A stretch of 64,000 nucleotides of DNA from Rhodospirillaceae bacterium. GTDB lineage: Bacteria; Pseudomonadota; Alphaproteobacteria; SHVP01. The position numbers were made by a program, and so were the translations under genes. The stretch lies in contig PBKD01000005.1 in NCBI GenBank assembly GCA_002722055.1, forward strand, positions 1 through 64,000, given 5' to 3'. The notes under the pieces were generated by a model that saw nothing but the letters and a program-made list of their open reading frames with translations, was not told the origin of the DNA and did no database searches. This document shows, one piece after another, positions 20,457 to 30,200 of the stretch (its first letter is position 1; each line of letters opens with the position of its first letter).

Positions 20457-21205
20457 ATAAAATTCAAGGTTTAAGTTCCTTCTTTTCGTACTATAGGTAT
20501 GATTTTGTAGGGAGTACTAATGAAATTATTAAAGATTTAGCTTTTAAATCCTTTCCTGAAGGAACTCTAGTTCATGCAATTAGTCAAGATAATGGTAAAG
20601 GAAGATCTGGTAAATTATGGGAGTCACAAAAAGGGAATTTATTTTGTTCAATTCTATTAAGGCCTAGTGTTTTGAAACAGGAAGTTTCTCAATTATCATT
20701 TGTATCTTCCTTAGCTGTAAAGCAGGCATTATCAAATATTACACAAGATAAAAAAAATTTTTTGATTAAATGGCCAAATGATATTCTTTTTCATGAAAAA
20801 AAAATTTCTGGTATTTTATTAGAAACCTCACCTTCATTAAATAGTAATTTAGTTGATTGGGTCGTTATAGGAATAGGAATCAATATAAAAAATTTTCCTA
20901 AAAATTTAAATCATGTTACATCTCTTTATGAATATGGTTATTTTTGTGAAATAGTTGATGTAATTAAAGAAGTTGGAAATGCATTGGAACAGTTTTATAA
21001 TGTTTGGCTAATAGAAGGGTTTGAGAAAATAAAAAAAATTTGGTTAAGGAATTGTTACCCTATAGGAAAAAGAATTTCTGTGACAGTAAATAATAAAAAA
21101 TTATATGGAAAATTTGAAGGTATAACTAAAGATGGATCCTTAATAATGAAATTACTTGATAACTCTACTAAAGTAATTTCTGGTGGTGAGGTCGAAATAA
21201 TTTGA
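20453..21205 (+). CDS. birA: Biotin--[acetyl-CoA-carboxylase] ligase (no DNA-binding domain)
   Basis: 250 residues from GTG 20453, which overlaps the nuoN stop as GTGA; an ATG at 20420 would lie deeper inside nuoN. The enzyme forms biotinyl-AMP and attaches biotin to the carrier lysine of carboxylases. GKGRSGKLWESQKGNLFCS (phosphate-binding loop), IKWPNDILF and KISGILLE are the catalytic core motifs; a small C-terminal SH3-like domain follows. There is no N-terminal helix-turn-helix, so it cannot act as the E. coli-style repressor. nuoN-birA-RNase J order is common in Alphaproteobacteria. Confidence 0.9.
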   Translation: MNKIQGLSSFFSYYRYDFVGSTNEIIKDLAFKSFPEGTLVHAISQDNGKGRSGKLWESQKGNLFCSILLRPSVLKQEVSQLSFVSSLAVKQALSNITQDKKNFLIKWPNDILFHEKKISGILLETSPSLNSNLVDWVVIGIGINIKNFPKNLNHVTSLYEYGYFCEIVDVIKEVGNALEQFYNVWLIEGFEKIKKIWLRNCYPIGKRISVTVNNKKLYGKFEGITKDGSLIMKLLDNSTKVISGGEVEII

Positions 21206-21221
21206 TTGAAGTGGTAAATTA

Positions 21222-22844
21222 ATGAAATTTAATGAAGATATTTTATATTTTGTTCCATTAGGCGGTTCAAATGAAATAGGAATGAATTTGAATTTATATG
21301 GTTATAATAATCAATGGATTATTGTAGATATGGGAATAATGTTTGCTGGTGATGATTACCCTGGTGTTGATATTGTAATACCTAATACTGAATTTATTGA
21401 CTCAATTATTGAAAATATTAAAGCTATATTTATTACTCATGCACATGAAGATCATATCGGAGGAGTCCCTTATTTATTTGAAAAATTTAATTGCCCCATA
21501 TATTTAACTAATTTTGCAAAAAAATTATTAGAAACTAAAATAAGAAATACAGAATGTGAAGAAGGTATATTCTTAAAAAAGGTTGAGTATTTAAAGCCAG
21601 TAAATATAGGCCATTTTGAAGTTATATATGGAAATATTACTCATTCTATTCCTGAATCTAGTATCCTATCAATATCTGTTGGTAATAAAACAGTTGTCCA
21701 CTCTGGAGACTGGAAAATAGATAAAAATCCATTGATTGGAAATAAAACTGATATAAAATTTTTAAAAAACCTATCAAAAAAGGGAGTTGATGTCCTTATC
21801 TGTGACTCAACAAATGTTTTTAATAAAAATTTATCAGGTTCTGAAAACGATGTTAGAAAAAATCTTTTAAAAATAATCAAATCATCTTCATCTAAAAGGA
21901 TTTTTATAACAACTTTTGCTTCAAATATTGCTAGACTTTCTTCATTTATTTTTATTGCTGAAAAACTTAATATAAATATATGTTTTATTGGGGGATCTTT
22001 AAATAGATCTCTTGAAATAGCTAAATCTTGTGGATATTTACAAAGTTCTAGTAATTATGTGAATGGAAGTGAAATATCTAATGATAAAAAAACAATTATT
22101 GTTTGTACTGGCTGTCAAGGTGAGCCAAGAGCAGTTTTAAGCAGAATTGCTAATGATGATCACCAAATTAAAATTAATAAAGATGATTTATTAATTTTTT
22201 CTTCAAAAATAATTCCTGGTAATGAAAAAAAAATTGGAGGGGTTATAAATAAAATTACAAGATTAGGTGTGGAAATAATTACAGAAAAAGATGAATTAGT
22301 TCATGTTTCTGGCCACCCAGGAAGAGAGGAGTTGGAGTATTTATATGAAATCTTAAAACCAAAATCTCTAATTCCAGTTCATGGTGAAGCGAGACATATT
22401 CTTGAACATGTAAATTATGCTAAACAAAAAGGAATAAATAATCAAATTTTAATTAATAACGGTAATCTTGTTAACTTATCAAAAGTTCCTATTTCTATAG
22501 AATGTAATGTCCCTTCTGGAAAATTACTGATTGATAGTAATATAAAAATTTCACCGGAAAGTGACGTAATTAAAGAAAGAATAAGAATAAAAGAGAATGG
22601 TGTTGTTTTTATAGTTTTAATTATATTTAATAATGAATTGTATAATATAAATATTTCTTCAATTGGTGTATTGGATAATTATATGGAATTTGAAGATCAA
22701 TTAATTAATGAAATTAAAAAAAACTATAAAATGAAACTAATTGATAAAACAAAATATGAGTTAATTGTAAGACAGTGTGTAAATAGAATTTTAAAAAAAT
22801 TATCAGATAAAAGGCCAAAAGTAATTATTAAATATGTTGATTAA
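21222..22844 (+). CDS. rnj: Ribonuclease J (metallo-beta-lactamase/beta-CASP)
   Basis: 540 residues. RNase J has both 5'-to-3' exonuclease and endonuclease activity on RNA, with roles in rRNA maturation and mRNA decay. The zinc motif HAHEDH is at residues 73-78; a further metal-ligand His is in GNITHSIPES, and Asp in VVHSGDWKID. The beta-CASP part (TFASNIARL to VHVSGHPGREE) and the C-terminal domain are present. Start ATG 21222, 16 bases after birA. Many alphaproteobacteria have coaX between these two genes; it is not here. Confidence 0.92.
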   Translation: MKFNEDILYFVPLGGSNEIGMNLNLYGYNNQWIIVDMGIMFAGDDYPGVDIVIPNTEFIDSIIENIKAIFITHAHEDHIGGVPYLFEKFNCPIYLTNFAKKLLETKIRNTECEEGIFLKKVEYLKPVNIGHFEVIYGNITHSIPESSILSISVGNKTVVHSGDWKIDKNPLIGNKTDIKFLKNLSKKGVDVLICDSTNVFNKNLSGSENDVRKNLLKIIKSSSSKRIFITTFASNIARLSSFIFIAEKLNINICFIGGSLNRSLEIAKSCGYLQSSSNYVNGSEISNDKKTIIVCTGCQGEPRAVLSRIANDDHQIKINKDDLLIFSSKIIPGNEKKIGGVINKITRLGVEIITEKDELVHVSGHPGREELEYLYEILKPKSLIPVHGEARHILEHVNYAKQKGINNQILINNGNLVNLSKVPISIECNVPSGKLLIDSNIKISPESDVIKERIRIKENGVVFIVLIIFNNELYNINISSIGVLDNYMEFEDQLINEIKKNYKMKLIDKTKYELIVRQCVNRILKKLSDKRPKVIIKYVD

Positions 22845-22883
22845 AGTAATAATTAAATAATTAAATTTTTTTAAGGAATTACA

Positions 22884-23288
22884 ATGATAGGAAAGTTAAA
22901 TCATGTTGCCATAGTTGTACCGAATCTAAATGAAGCAAAATTTAAATACAAAGATATTCTTGGTGCAACAGTTTCTGATATAGAGCACCTTGAGGTTCAT
23001 GGTGTTTCTATAATATTTGTTAATTTAGGAAATACTAAAATTGAGTTAATGCATCCATTAGGGGAAAATTCTCCAATAAAAAAGTTTTTAGAAAAAAACC
23101 CAAATGGTGCAATACATCATGTATGCTATGAAGTAAAAAGTATTAAAAACTCTATAAGTTTACTTAAAGAAAAAGGTATTGAAATAATTGGAGACGGATC
23201 ACCATCTATTGGTGCACATGGTAAACCTGTTATTTTTTTAAAACCTAAACAGTTTGATGGAACTCTTATTGAACTAGAAGAGGTTTGA
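22884..23288 (+). CDS. mce: Methylmalonyl-CoA epimerase
   Basis: 134 residues, one vicinal-oxygen-chelate fold unit pair. It converts (S)- to (R)-methylmalonyl-CoA in the propionyl-CoA route. Metal ligands are expected at His7 (LNHVAIVV), the His in GAIHHVCYEV, and the C-terminal Glu in GTLIELEEV; all are visible. AAGGAA precedes ATG 22884 by six bases. Neighbours RNase J and DUF1467 are the usual alphaproteobacterial context rather than a metabolic link. Confidence 0.92.
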   Translation: MIGKLNHVAIVVPNLNEAKFKYKDILGATVSDIEHLEVHGVSIIFVNLGNTKIELMHPLGENSPIKKFLEKNPNGAIHHVCYEVKSIKNSISLLKEKGIEIIGDGSPSIGAHGKPVIFLKPKQFDGTLIELEEV

Positions 23289-23293
23289 AGTTA

Positions 23294-23527
23294 ATGAATT
23301 TTTTGACAAGCTTAGCAGTTTACTTTGTTATTTGGTGGATAAGTCTATTTATTGTATTGCCATGGGGAAACAGACCAGATGAAACTGTTATTTTGGGAAA
23401 TGAAAAAAGTGCACCAGCCAAGCCAAGAATTATAATTAAATTTTTAATTACAACAGTTTTAGCAGGGTTTATTTGGTTTTGCCTTTGGCTAATTATTTAT
23501 TTTAAAATTTTTTCAATTACAGAATAA
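23294..23527 (+). CDS. DUF1467 family membrane protein
   Basis: 77 residues with two membrane helices (about 5-25 and 53-73) and a short loop containing WGNRPDE and a Lys/Pro-rich patch. Function unknown; the family sits between mce and proS in many Alphaproteobacteria. A TTG at 23285 overlaps the mce stop, but ATG 23294 (MNFLTSLAVYFVIWW) matches the family start. Its stop codon lies within the A/T tract of the 23531-23556 hairpin. Confidence 0.85.
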   Translation: MNFLTSLAVYFVIWWISLFIVLPWGNRPDETVILGNEKSAPAKPRIIIKFLITTVLAGFIWFCLWLIIYFKIFSITE

Positions 23528-23650
23528 AAAAAAAGCAGGGTTTTGACCCTGCTTTTAAGTCGCGCTCAAATTCAATGAACAAGCGCGTAGAGACTAGGTT
23601 ATTTCCTCCCTAAACTTGGGCTAATGCCTAGCCATAATCAGCCTAAGAGT
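23523..23650 (-). ncRNA. Probable small RNA, minus strand, with own promoter and terminator
   Basis: On the minus strand a -35 GTGACT (23682-23677), a spacer of exactly 17 and a -10 TATTAT (23659-23654) predict a start near 23648-23651. The transcript then shows a GGCTA/TAGCC hairpin (23633-23619), a purine-rich GGGAGGAAA stretch that would be free, a CGCGCT/AGCGCG hairpin (23587-23561), and a ten-pair terminator stem followed by nine T. The length would be about 120-128 bases. No coding frame of note is present. I do not recognise the family; it lacks the conserved SRP RNA loop and is short for 6S RNA. Confidence 0.55.
23531..23556. terminator. Strong bidirectional intrinsic terminator
   Basis: Ten-base arms AAAAGCAGGG (23531-23540) and CCCTGCTTTT (23547-23556) pair perfectly around a six-base loop. 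On the minus strand nine T follow (A run 23526-23534 on plus), making it a strong terminator for the small RNA. On the plus strand it closes the mce-DUF1467 end with only four T. Confidence 0.85.
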
Positions 23651-23934
23651 TAAATAATATAATATTATTGGTTTTCAGTCACTATTTAAGTCGTATTTTT
23701 TAAACTTTATCCACAATTTTTTATATTTTATTGGTAAAAGTGCCACCTTTATAGTGCTTGTTTATATAGGGTTAATATATTAATTATTCTAGTATATTTA
23801 ATTAGGTTAGGATTTATTGTAAATTTTATACATGCTATAAAATTTTTAATTCAATAATGTATTTTTCACTTTTTTTTACTAATTTGACCAGACTAAATTA
23901 TTGTTATGATATGAAATATTAAGGTAACTGATTC
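23651..23934. other. Intergenic region before proS
   Basis: 284 bases of AT-rich DNA. The left end holds the promoter of the minus-strand small RNA (23654-23682). The rest must carry the proS promoter; I see no clear -35/-10 pair, no T-box-like element and no gene. AAGGT (about 23921) is the proS ribosome-binding site. Confidence 0.5.
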
Positions 23935-25266
23935 ATGAAAATCTCACAATTTTTTTTACCAACCTTAAAGGAAGCCCCGTCAGAAGCTCAAGTAATATCT
24001 CATCAACTTATGTTACGTTCAGGAATGATAAAACAGTCCTCAGCAGGAATATATTCATGGCTACCTTTAGGATTTAAAGTTTTAAAAAAAATTGAAGAAA
24101 TTATTAGATGTGAGCAAGATTATATTGGAGGACAAGAAATATTAATGCCTACTATACAGCCAGCTGACCTTTGGATTGAAAGTGGAAGGTATGAAGATTA
24201 CGGACAAGAAATGCTTCGTATAAAAGATAGATCAAATAGAGATTTATTGTACGGACCTACAAATGAAGAACTCATAACTGATATATTTAGAACCCATTTA
24301 AAAAGTTATAAAGATCTGCCATTGTTACTCTATCATATACAATGGAAGTTTAGAGATGAGCTTAGACCAAGGTATGGGGTAATGAGAGGCAGAGAGTTTC
24401 TGATGAAGGATTCCTACTCCTTTGATTTAGATATGAACCAATCACGTTTAACATATCAAAAAAATTTTTTATCCTATTTAAGAATTTTTTCTAAATTAGG
24501 ACTTAAAGCTGTTCCTGTAAAAGCAAACCCTGGACCCATAGGTGGTGATTTGAGTCATGAATTTGTTATTTTAGCTCCTAATGGTGAAAGTGATATTTTT
24601 TTTGATAAAAAATTATTAGAGTTTGAATCTATTTCTAAAGATATTTTTTTAGACAAGAATTTAGTCGAAAAAGAATATAATAAATGGGCAAAATGTTACG
24701 CGGTAACTGATGATATTCATAACGAGAAAGAGTATAATAAACTTACAACTCCAGAAAATAGAGTAAATAGTAGAGCGATAGAAGTGGGTCATGTGTTTTA
24801 TTTTGGCACAAAGTATTCTAAATCTATGGGAGCAAATTTAATAAATAATAAAGGTGAACAGTTGCCCGTTCATATGGGATCCTATGGAATAGGTGTTTCA
24901 AGATTAGTAGGTGCAATTATTGAATATTCTCATGACGATAAAGGTATTATATGGCCAGAAAATGTTGCACCATTTTCTGTGGGAATTTTAAATCTTAAAA
25001 AAGGTGACGAATATTGTGATAAAATGAGTGAATTAGTATACCAAAACTTACTAATAGCTGGTTTAGAGGTCCTTTACGATGATACATCAGAAAGAGCAGG
25101 ATCTAAATTTGCAAATATGGACTTAATTGGATTACCATATCAAGTTTTTATAGGATCAAAAAGTAAGGATAATGGTTTATTTGAAATTAAAGAAAGAGCA
25201 ACAAATAAAAGATATTTTTTAAAATTAGAGAGTTTAATCAATCACCTGACAGAAAAATTTAATTAA
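23935..25266 (+). CDS. proS: Prolyl-tRNA synthetase (short, alphaproteobacterial type)
   Basis: 443 residues. Class II synthetase charging tRNA-Pro. Motif 1 region (SSAGIYSWLPLGFKVL), motif 2 (FRDELRPRYGVMRGREFLMKDSYSFD) and motif 3 (GSYGIGVSRLVGAIIE) are clear, followed by the anticodon-binding domain. The roughly 180-residue editing insertion of E. coli ProRS is absent, as usual in Alphaproteobacteria, so mischarged Ala-tRNA-Pro must be cleared by a separate ProXp-type protein elsewhere. lolC starts four bases after its stop. Confidence 0.94.
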   Translation: MKISQFFLPTLKEAPSEAQVISHQLMLRSGMIKQSSAGIYSWLPLGFKVLKKIEEIIRCEQDYIGGQEILMPTIQPADLWIESGRYEDYGQEMLRIKDRSNRDLLYGPTNEELITDIFRTHLKSYKDLPLLLYHIQWKFRDELRPRYGVMRGREFLMKDSYSFDLDMNQSRLTYQKNFLSYLRIFSKLGLKAVPVKANPGPIGGDLSHEFVILAPNGESDIFFDKKLLEFESISKDIFLDKNLVEKEYNKWAKCYAVTDDIHNEKEYNKLTTPENRVNSRAIEVGHVFYFGTKYSKSMGANLINNKGEQLPVHMGSYGIGVSRLVGAIIEYSHDDKGIIWPENVAPFSVGILNLKKGDEYCDKMSELVYQNLLIAGLEVLYDDTSERAGSKFANMDLIGLPYQVFIGSKSKDNGLFEIKERATNKRYFLKLESLINHLTEKFN

Positions 25267-25269
25267 TTT

Positions 25270-26511
25270 ATGATAAGACAATTAGAATTTTTTATCTCTT
25301 TTCGTTATCTCAAGTCGAGGCGAAGGGAGAATTTTATATCTATAGTATCCGCTTTTTCATTTTTTGGAATTACTATTGGAGTAGCGGCATTAATAGTAGT
25401 TCTAGCTGTGCAAAATGGTTTTAGGCAAGAATTATTTAGTAGAGTATTAGGAATAAATCCACATGTGATTATTACAAGCAATGAAGGTTCTATAAAAAAT
25501 TATAAAAATTTATCTGAAAATATTTCTTTGATTAAGGGCATTAAATCTGTATTTCCTATAATTGACTCCCAGGTAATGGTTAAATCAAATAAGAAAGTAG
25601 CTGGAGCACTTGTAAGAGGTATAACTTATGATGATATAATAAAAGTTGAAATTCTAAATAAGAATTTAATATTAGGCAATTTCAATTCTATTAAATTAAA
25701 TGAAATAATTATTGGATATAGATTAGCAAGATTACTTGATATTAAATTAGGAGATAATGTAACAATTTTAACAAGCTCAGTTACTTCTACAGCAATAGGA
25801 AGTATTCCAAGGTCAAAATCGTACGTAGTTGGTGGGATATTTAATATAGGAATGTATGAGTATGATTCAACTTATATATTTTTAAATCTAAAAAATACTA
25901 TGAAGCTTTTTAATTATGATGAATCAGTTGGTTTTATTGATATTAGATTAAATAATCCAGATGACGCTAATGTTATTAGTCAGCAGATTAATTTAATTTT
26001 GCCTAATAACTATGAGATGATAGATTGGAAACAATTGAATTCTAGTTATGTTAATGCTCTTAAGACTGAAAAAAATGTTATGTTTTTAATCCTTACTTTA
26101 ATTATACTGGTTGCAGCATTTAATATAGTATCTGGCTTAGTAATGCTAGTTAAAGAAAAAAGCAGAGATATTGCTATACTAAGAACGTTAGGTGCAAGTA
26201 AATTTACAGTAATGAAAATTTTTTTTCTATCTGGTACTACTATAGGTATAGCAGGTACCTCTTTTGGATCAATTATTGGTGTTCTATTCGCAAAAAATAT
26301 ATCTTCCATTCAATCATTCTTAGAAAAATTTACTGGAAACAATCTATTTGCTGCTGAAGTTTATTTTTTATCACAGTTACCAGCAAAAATAATTTTAGCT
26401 GATGTAATTTCTGTTATTTGTTTGAGTTTGTTTTTATCCATTTTAGCTACTATTTACCCTTCATGGAAGGCTTCAAGACTAGAACCTGTAGAAGTATTAA
26501 GATATGAATAA
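25270..26511 (+). CDS. lolC: Lipoprotein-releasing ABC transporter permease (LolC/LolE family)
   Basis: 413 residues with four membrane helices (about 20-45, 270-295, 315-340, 375-400) and a large periplasmic MacB-like domain between the first two. With LolD it extracts outer-membrane lipoproteins from the inner membrane and passes them to LolA. The FtsX-type end LLAIYPSWKASRLEPVEVLRYE-like segment is present. A single LolC/E-type gene is seen here, so a homodimeric permease is likely, though a second copy elsewhere cannot be excluded. Overlaps lolD by eight bases. Confidence 0.92.
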   Translation: MIRQLEFFISFRYLKSRRRENFISIVSAFSFFGITIGVAALIVVLAVQNGFRQELFSRVLGINPHVIITSNEGSIKNYKNLSENISLIKGIKSVFPIIDSQVMVKSNKKVAGALVRGITYDDIIKVEILNKNLILGNFNSIKLNEIIIGYRLARLLDIKLGDNVTILTSSVTSTAIGSIPRSKSYVVGGIFNIGMYEYDSTYIFLNLKNTMKLFNYDESVGFIDIRLNNPDDANVISQQINLILPNNYEMIDWKQLNSSYVNALKTEKNVMFLILTLIILVAAFNIVSGLVMLVKEKSRDIAILRTLGASKFTVMKIFFLSGTTIGIAGTSFGSIIGVLFAKNISSIQSFLEKFTGNNLFAAEVYFLSQLPAKIILADVISVICLSLFLSILATIYPSWKASRLEPVEVLRYE

Positions 26512-26533
26512 CCAAAATATGAATAACCAAACT
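26504..26533 (+). repeat. Tandem 15-bp duplication at the lolD start
   Basis: Bases 26504-26518 and 26519-26533 differ at one position only (AAAAT versus AAACT end). Both begin with ATG and encode MNNQN and MNNQT, so the lolD start codon itself is duplicated in frame. Confidence 0.85.
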
Positions 26534-27196
26534 ATTTCAATTAATGCTTTATCAAAAAGTTATAAAATTGGGAGTAAAAAAATAGATGTATTAAAAAATC
26601 TAGATATTAAAATTAATAAGGGAGAAATTGTTGCAGTAATGGGGCCTTCAGGTTCAGGCAAGTCTACCCTTTTGCATTTAATTGGAATATTAGATAGACC
26701 AGATAGTGGTAATATCAATCTATTTGGAAAAACAATTAATGATATGAGTGAGGTACAAAAATCTAGGTTTAGATTAAAAAATATTGGTTTTGTATATCAA
26801 TTTCATAACTTAATGTTTGATTTTACTGCTCTTGAAAATACGATGATCCCTCAGATGATAGCGGGATTTTCTAAAAAAAAATCAAAAAAAGAATCATTAC
26901 GTATATTAGATAACTTAGGTCTTAAGAATAGGACAAATCATAAACCATCAGAAATGTCTGGTGGAGAGCAGCAGCGTTGTGCATTTGCGAGAGCAATAAT
27001 TAATCAACCAAATCTACTTATTGCAGACGAACCTACTGGTAATTTAGACCAGAAGACAGCAGAAAATGTTTTTAAAATAATTAAAGAAATAATTTATGAA
27101 AAAAAATTAACGGCTATAATTGCTACGCATAGTGAATACATAAGTAATCAAGTTGATAGAGTAATTAAATTAGTAAATGGATCAATATATGAATAA
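26504..27196 (+). CDS. lolD: Lipoprotein-releasing ABC transporter ATP-binding protein
   Basis: 230 residues. Walker A GPSGSGKST, the LolD-type Q-loop region (VYQFHNLMFDFTALENTMIP), signature MSGGEQQR and Walker B LLIADEPTGNLD mark the ATPase that drives LolC/E. ATG 26504 overlaps the lolC stop; a tandem 15-base duplication provides a second ATG at 26519 with the same following residues, so the exact start is uncertain by five residues. Confidence 0.93.
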   Translation: MNNQNMNNQTISINALSKSYKIGSKKIDVLKNLDIKINKGEIVAVMGPSGSGKSTLLHLIGILDRPDSGNINLFGKTINDMSEVQKSRFRLKNIGFVYQFHNLMFDFTALENTMIPQMIAGFSKKKSKKESLRILDNLGLKNRTNHKPSEMSGGEQQRCAFARAIINQPNLLIADEPTGNLDQKTAENVFKIIKEIIYEKKLTAIIATHSEYISNQVDRVIKLVNGSIYE

Positions 27197-27211
27197 CAAA
27201 GATATTATATA

Positions 27212-30200
27212 ATGACGTATTCTAACTTTGTTCACTTAAATGTACATTCTGCATATTCTTTAGCAGAGAGTGCTCTAAGAATTGAAGATATAATTGATTT
27301 GTGTAAAAAATACCAGATGCCAGCTATAGCCATAACTGATAATTCAAATATGTTTGGGGCTCTAGAATTTTCAAATCAATGTGTAAAGAATGGTATAAAA
27401 CCAATTATTGGTTTGTCAGTTTTTGTTGAAGAATTTATTAAAGATGATAAATACTTAAGTAAGTTTGTTTTACTTGCTCAAAATCAGGAGGGATATAAGA
27501 ATTTATTAAAATTATCTAGTAAATCATTTTTGAAATCTGATTTGCCTAGTAAACCAAAAGTCAAAATTAAAGATTTATATAAATACAATACTGGTTTAAT
27601 AGCTTTGACTGGAGGCCCGGGCAGTTTATTGAATAAATTAATATTAAAAAAAGATTTTATAAACTCCAAAAAGTACTTAGAAAATATTAATCAACTTTTC
27701 AAGAATAGGTTGTATATTGAAATACAAAGACATTCATTGGAGAATGAAAAATTATCAGAAAGTGAATTAATTAACTTAGCTTATTCGTTAAATATTCCAA
27801 TTGTAGCAACCAATGAACCTTATTTTTCTGACGAAAGTATGTATTTAGCACATGATGCTCTTATTTGTATTTCTAGTGGAAAATATTTAGATGATAATGA
27901 AAGGGTTAGATTTTCCTCAGAGCATCGGTTTAAATCAGCTGAGGAAATGTCACTTTTGTTTGCAGATCTACCAGAAGCTATAGAAAATACTATTTTAATT
28001 GCTAAACGATGCTCATTTATAGTCCCAAATAATGAACCAATGTTACCAAAATTTAAAACAAAAACTGGAGAAACTGAAGAATTAGAGCTAACTAATCAAT
28101 CAGAAAAAGGTCTTATTGAAAGAATTCAAAGTGATATGAATTTTAAAGGATTAAATAATGAATTATTAGAAAAGAAAATTAATGATTATAAATTAAGGTT
28201 AAAATATGAATTAGAAGTTATTAATAAAATGGGGTTTGCTGGATATTTTCTTATAGTTGCTGATTTTATAAAATGGGCAAAAATAAAAAATATACCAGTT
28301 GGCCCTGGACGTGGTTCTGGTGCTGGTTCTTTGGTCGCGTGGGCATTAACAATTACAGATCTTGATCCTATTAGATTTGGTCTTATTTTTGAGAGGTTCC
28401 TTAACCCTGATAGGATATCTATGCCTGATTTTGATATTGATTTTTGTCAAGAAAGAAGAGACGAAGTTATTGATTATGTTAAAGATAGATATGGTGAAGA
28501 TAATGTTGCTCAAATAATAACTTTTGGTTCATTACAAGCTAGGGCCGCTTTAAGAGATGTTGGAAGAGTTTTGCAACTTCCTTATAACTTAGTTGATAAA
28601 ATTTGTAAAATGGTACCTTTTAACCCTGCTAATCCAATTAAATTAGAGGAGGCAATAAAATCAGATGAGAGGTTTGGTGAATTAATTGAGCAAGATGAGA
28701 CGATAAAGAACTTAATTGATATTTCGATTAAATTAGAAGGTTTATATAGACATGCATCTACTCATGCCGCAGGTTTAGTAATATCAGATAAACCCTTAAT
28801 TGAAAATGTACCTCTTTATAGGGACCCTCGATCGGAAATGCCTATAACTCAATTTTCTATGAAATATGCAGAGTTATCGGGGTTAGTGAAATTTGATTTT
28901 TTAGGTTTAAAAACCTTAACTGTAATTGAGAAAACAATAAATTTTTTAAAAAATAAAAATATAAATATTGATATAAATAATCTTCCGCTCGATGATGAAA
29001 AAACCTTCACAATGTTACAAAAGGGTGAGTCGATTGGTGTCTTTCAATTAGAGTCAAGCGGTATGCGCGAATTACTAAAAGATTCAAAGCCTTCTAAATT
29101 TGAAGACTTAATTGCCTTAATTGCATTATATCGACCAGGACCTATGGAGAATATCCCGAAATATATATCTTGTAAGAATGGTACAGAAGATCCTGAGTTT
29201 CTTCATAAAACTATAGAACCAATTGTATCTGATACATATGGTGTAATTATCTACCAGGAGCAGGTTATGCAAATTGCTCAAGTATTTGCAGGTTATAGTC
29301 TGGGTCAAGCAGATATACTTAGAAGAGCGATGGGAAAAAAAATTAAATCTGAAATGGCATCCCAAAGAGATATTTTTGTTAAGGGTGCGATTAAACTTGG
29401 AGTAGAAAATGATAGAGCTGAATACGTATTTGATTTGGTAGATAAATTTGCTGGTTATGGTTTTAATAAGGCACATTCTGCTGGTTATGCATTAATTTCT
29501 TATCAAACTGCATGGTTGAAAGCAAATTATCCAGTAGAATTTTTGGCAGCTACAATGTGTTTAGATATAAATAATACTGATAAACTAAGTATATTTATTA
29601 AAGAGTCAAAAAATTTAGGAATTAAAATTTTACAACCTGATATCAATCTCTCTGAATCTGAGTTTATTGTTGAAGAGATTCAAGAAAAAAAATTCGGTAT
29701 TAGATATGGTTTGTCAGCAATAAAAAACGTAGGAAAACAAGCCATGGATAGCTTAATTAAAGAGAGAAATTCTAATGGTAAATTTTTATCTATAGCTGAC
29801 TTTGCATCTAGAATAAATCCAAGTGAAATAAATAAAAGGCAAATTGAAAGTCTTGCGAAGTCAGGTTCTTTTGATTCATTAGACATTAACAGGGCTTCAA
29901 TATTTTATTCAACTGAAAGAATATTAAAATTTTCTTCTAAAATATATGATGATAAGATAACAAAACAAAGCAACTTATTTGGAAATAAGATAGATGATGA
30001 AGAGATAAGTATAAAAGACATTAAAAATTGGTCCGAATTAGATATTTTAAAGGAGGAATTTGATTCTATAGGTTTTTATTTATCTTCTCATCCTCTTGAT
30101 TCTTATAAAAATGGATTAAAAAGATTAGGAGTATCATCATATGATAAAATTTTAAATAGAAATAAATCTGATAATGGTAAAGTAATATTAGCTGGTTCAG

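Noticed and set aside
23523-23650. SRP (4.5S) RNA or 6S RNA as identity for the minus-strand RNA
   Set aside because: The conserved SRP tetraloop and asymmetric loop sequences are absent, and the transcript is short for 6S RNA with no large central bulge between paired ends.
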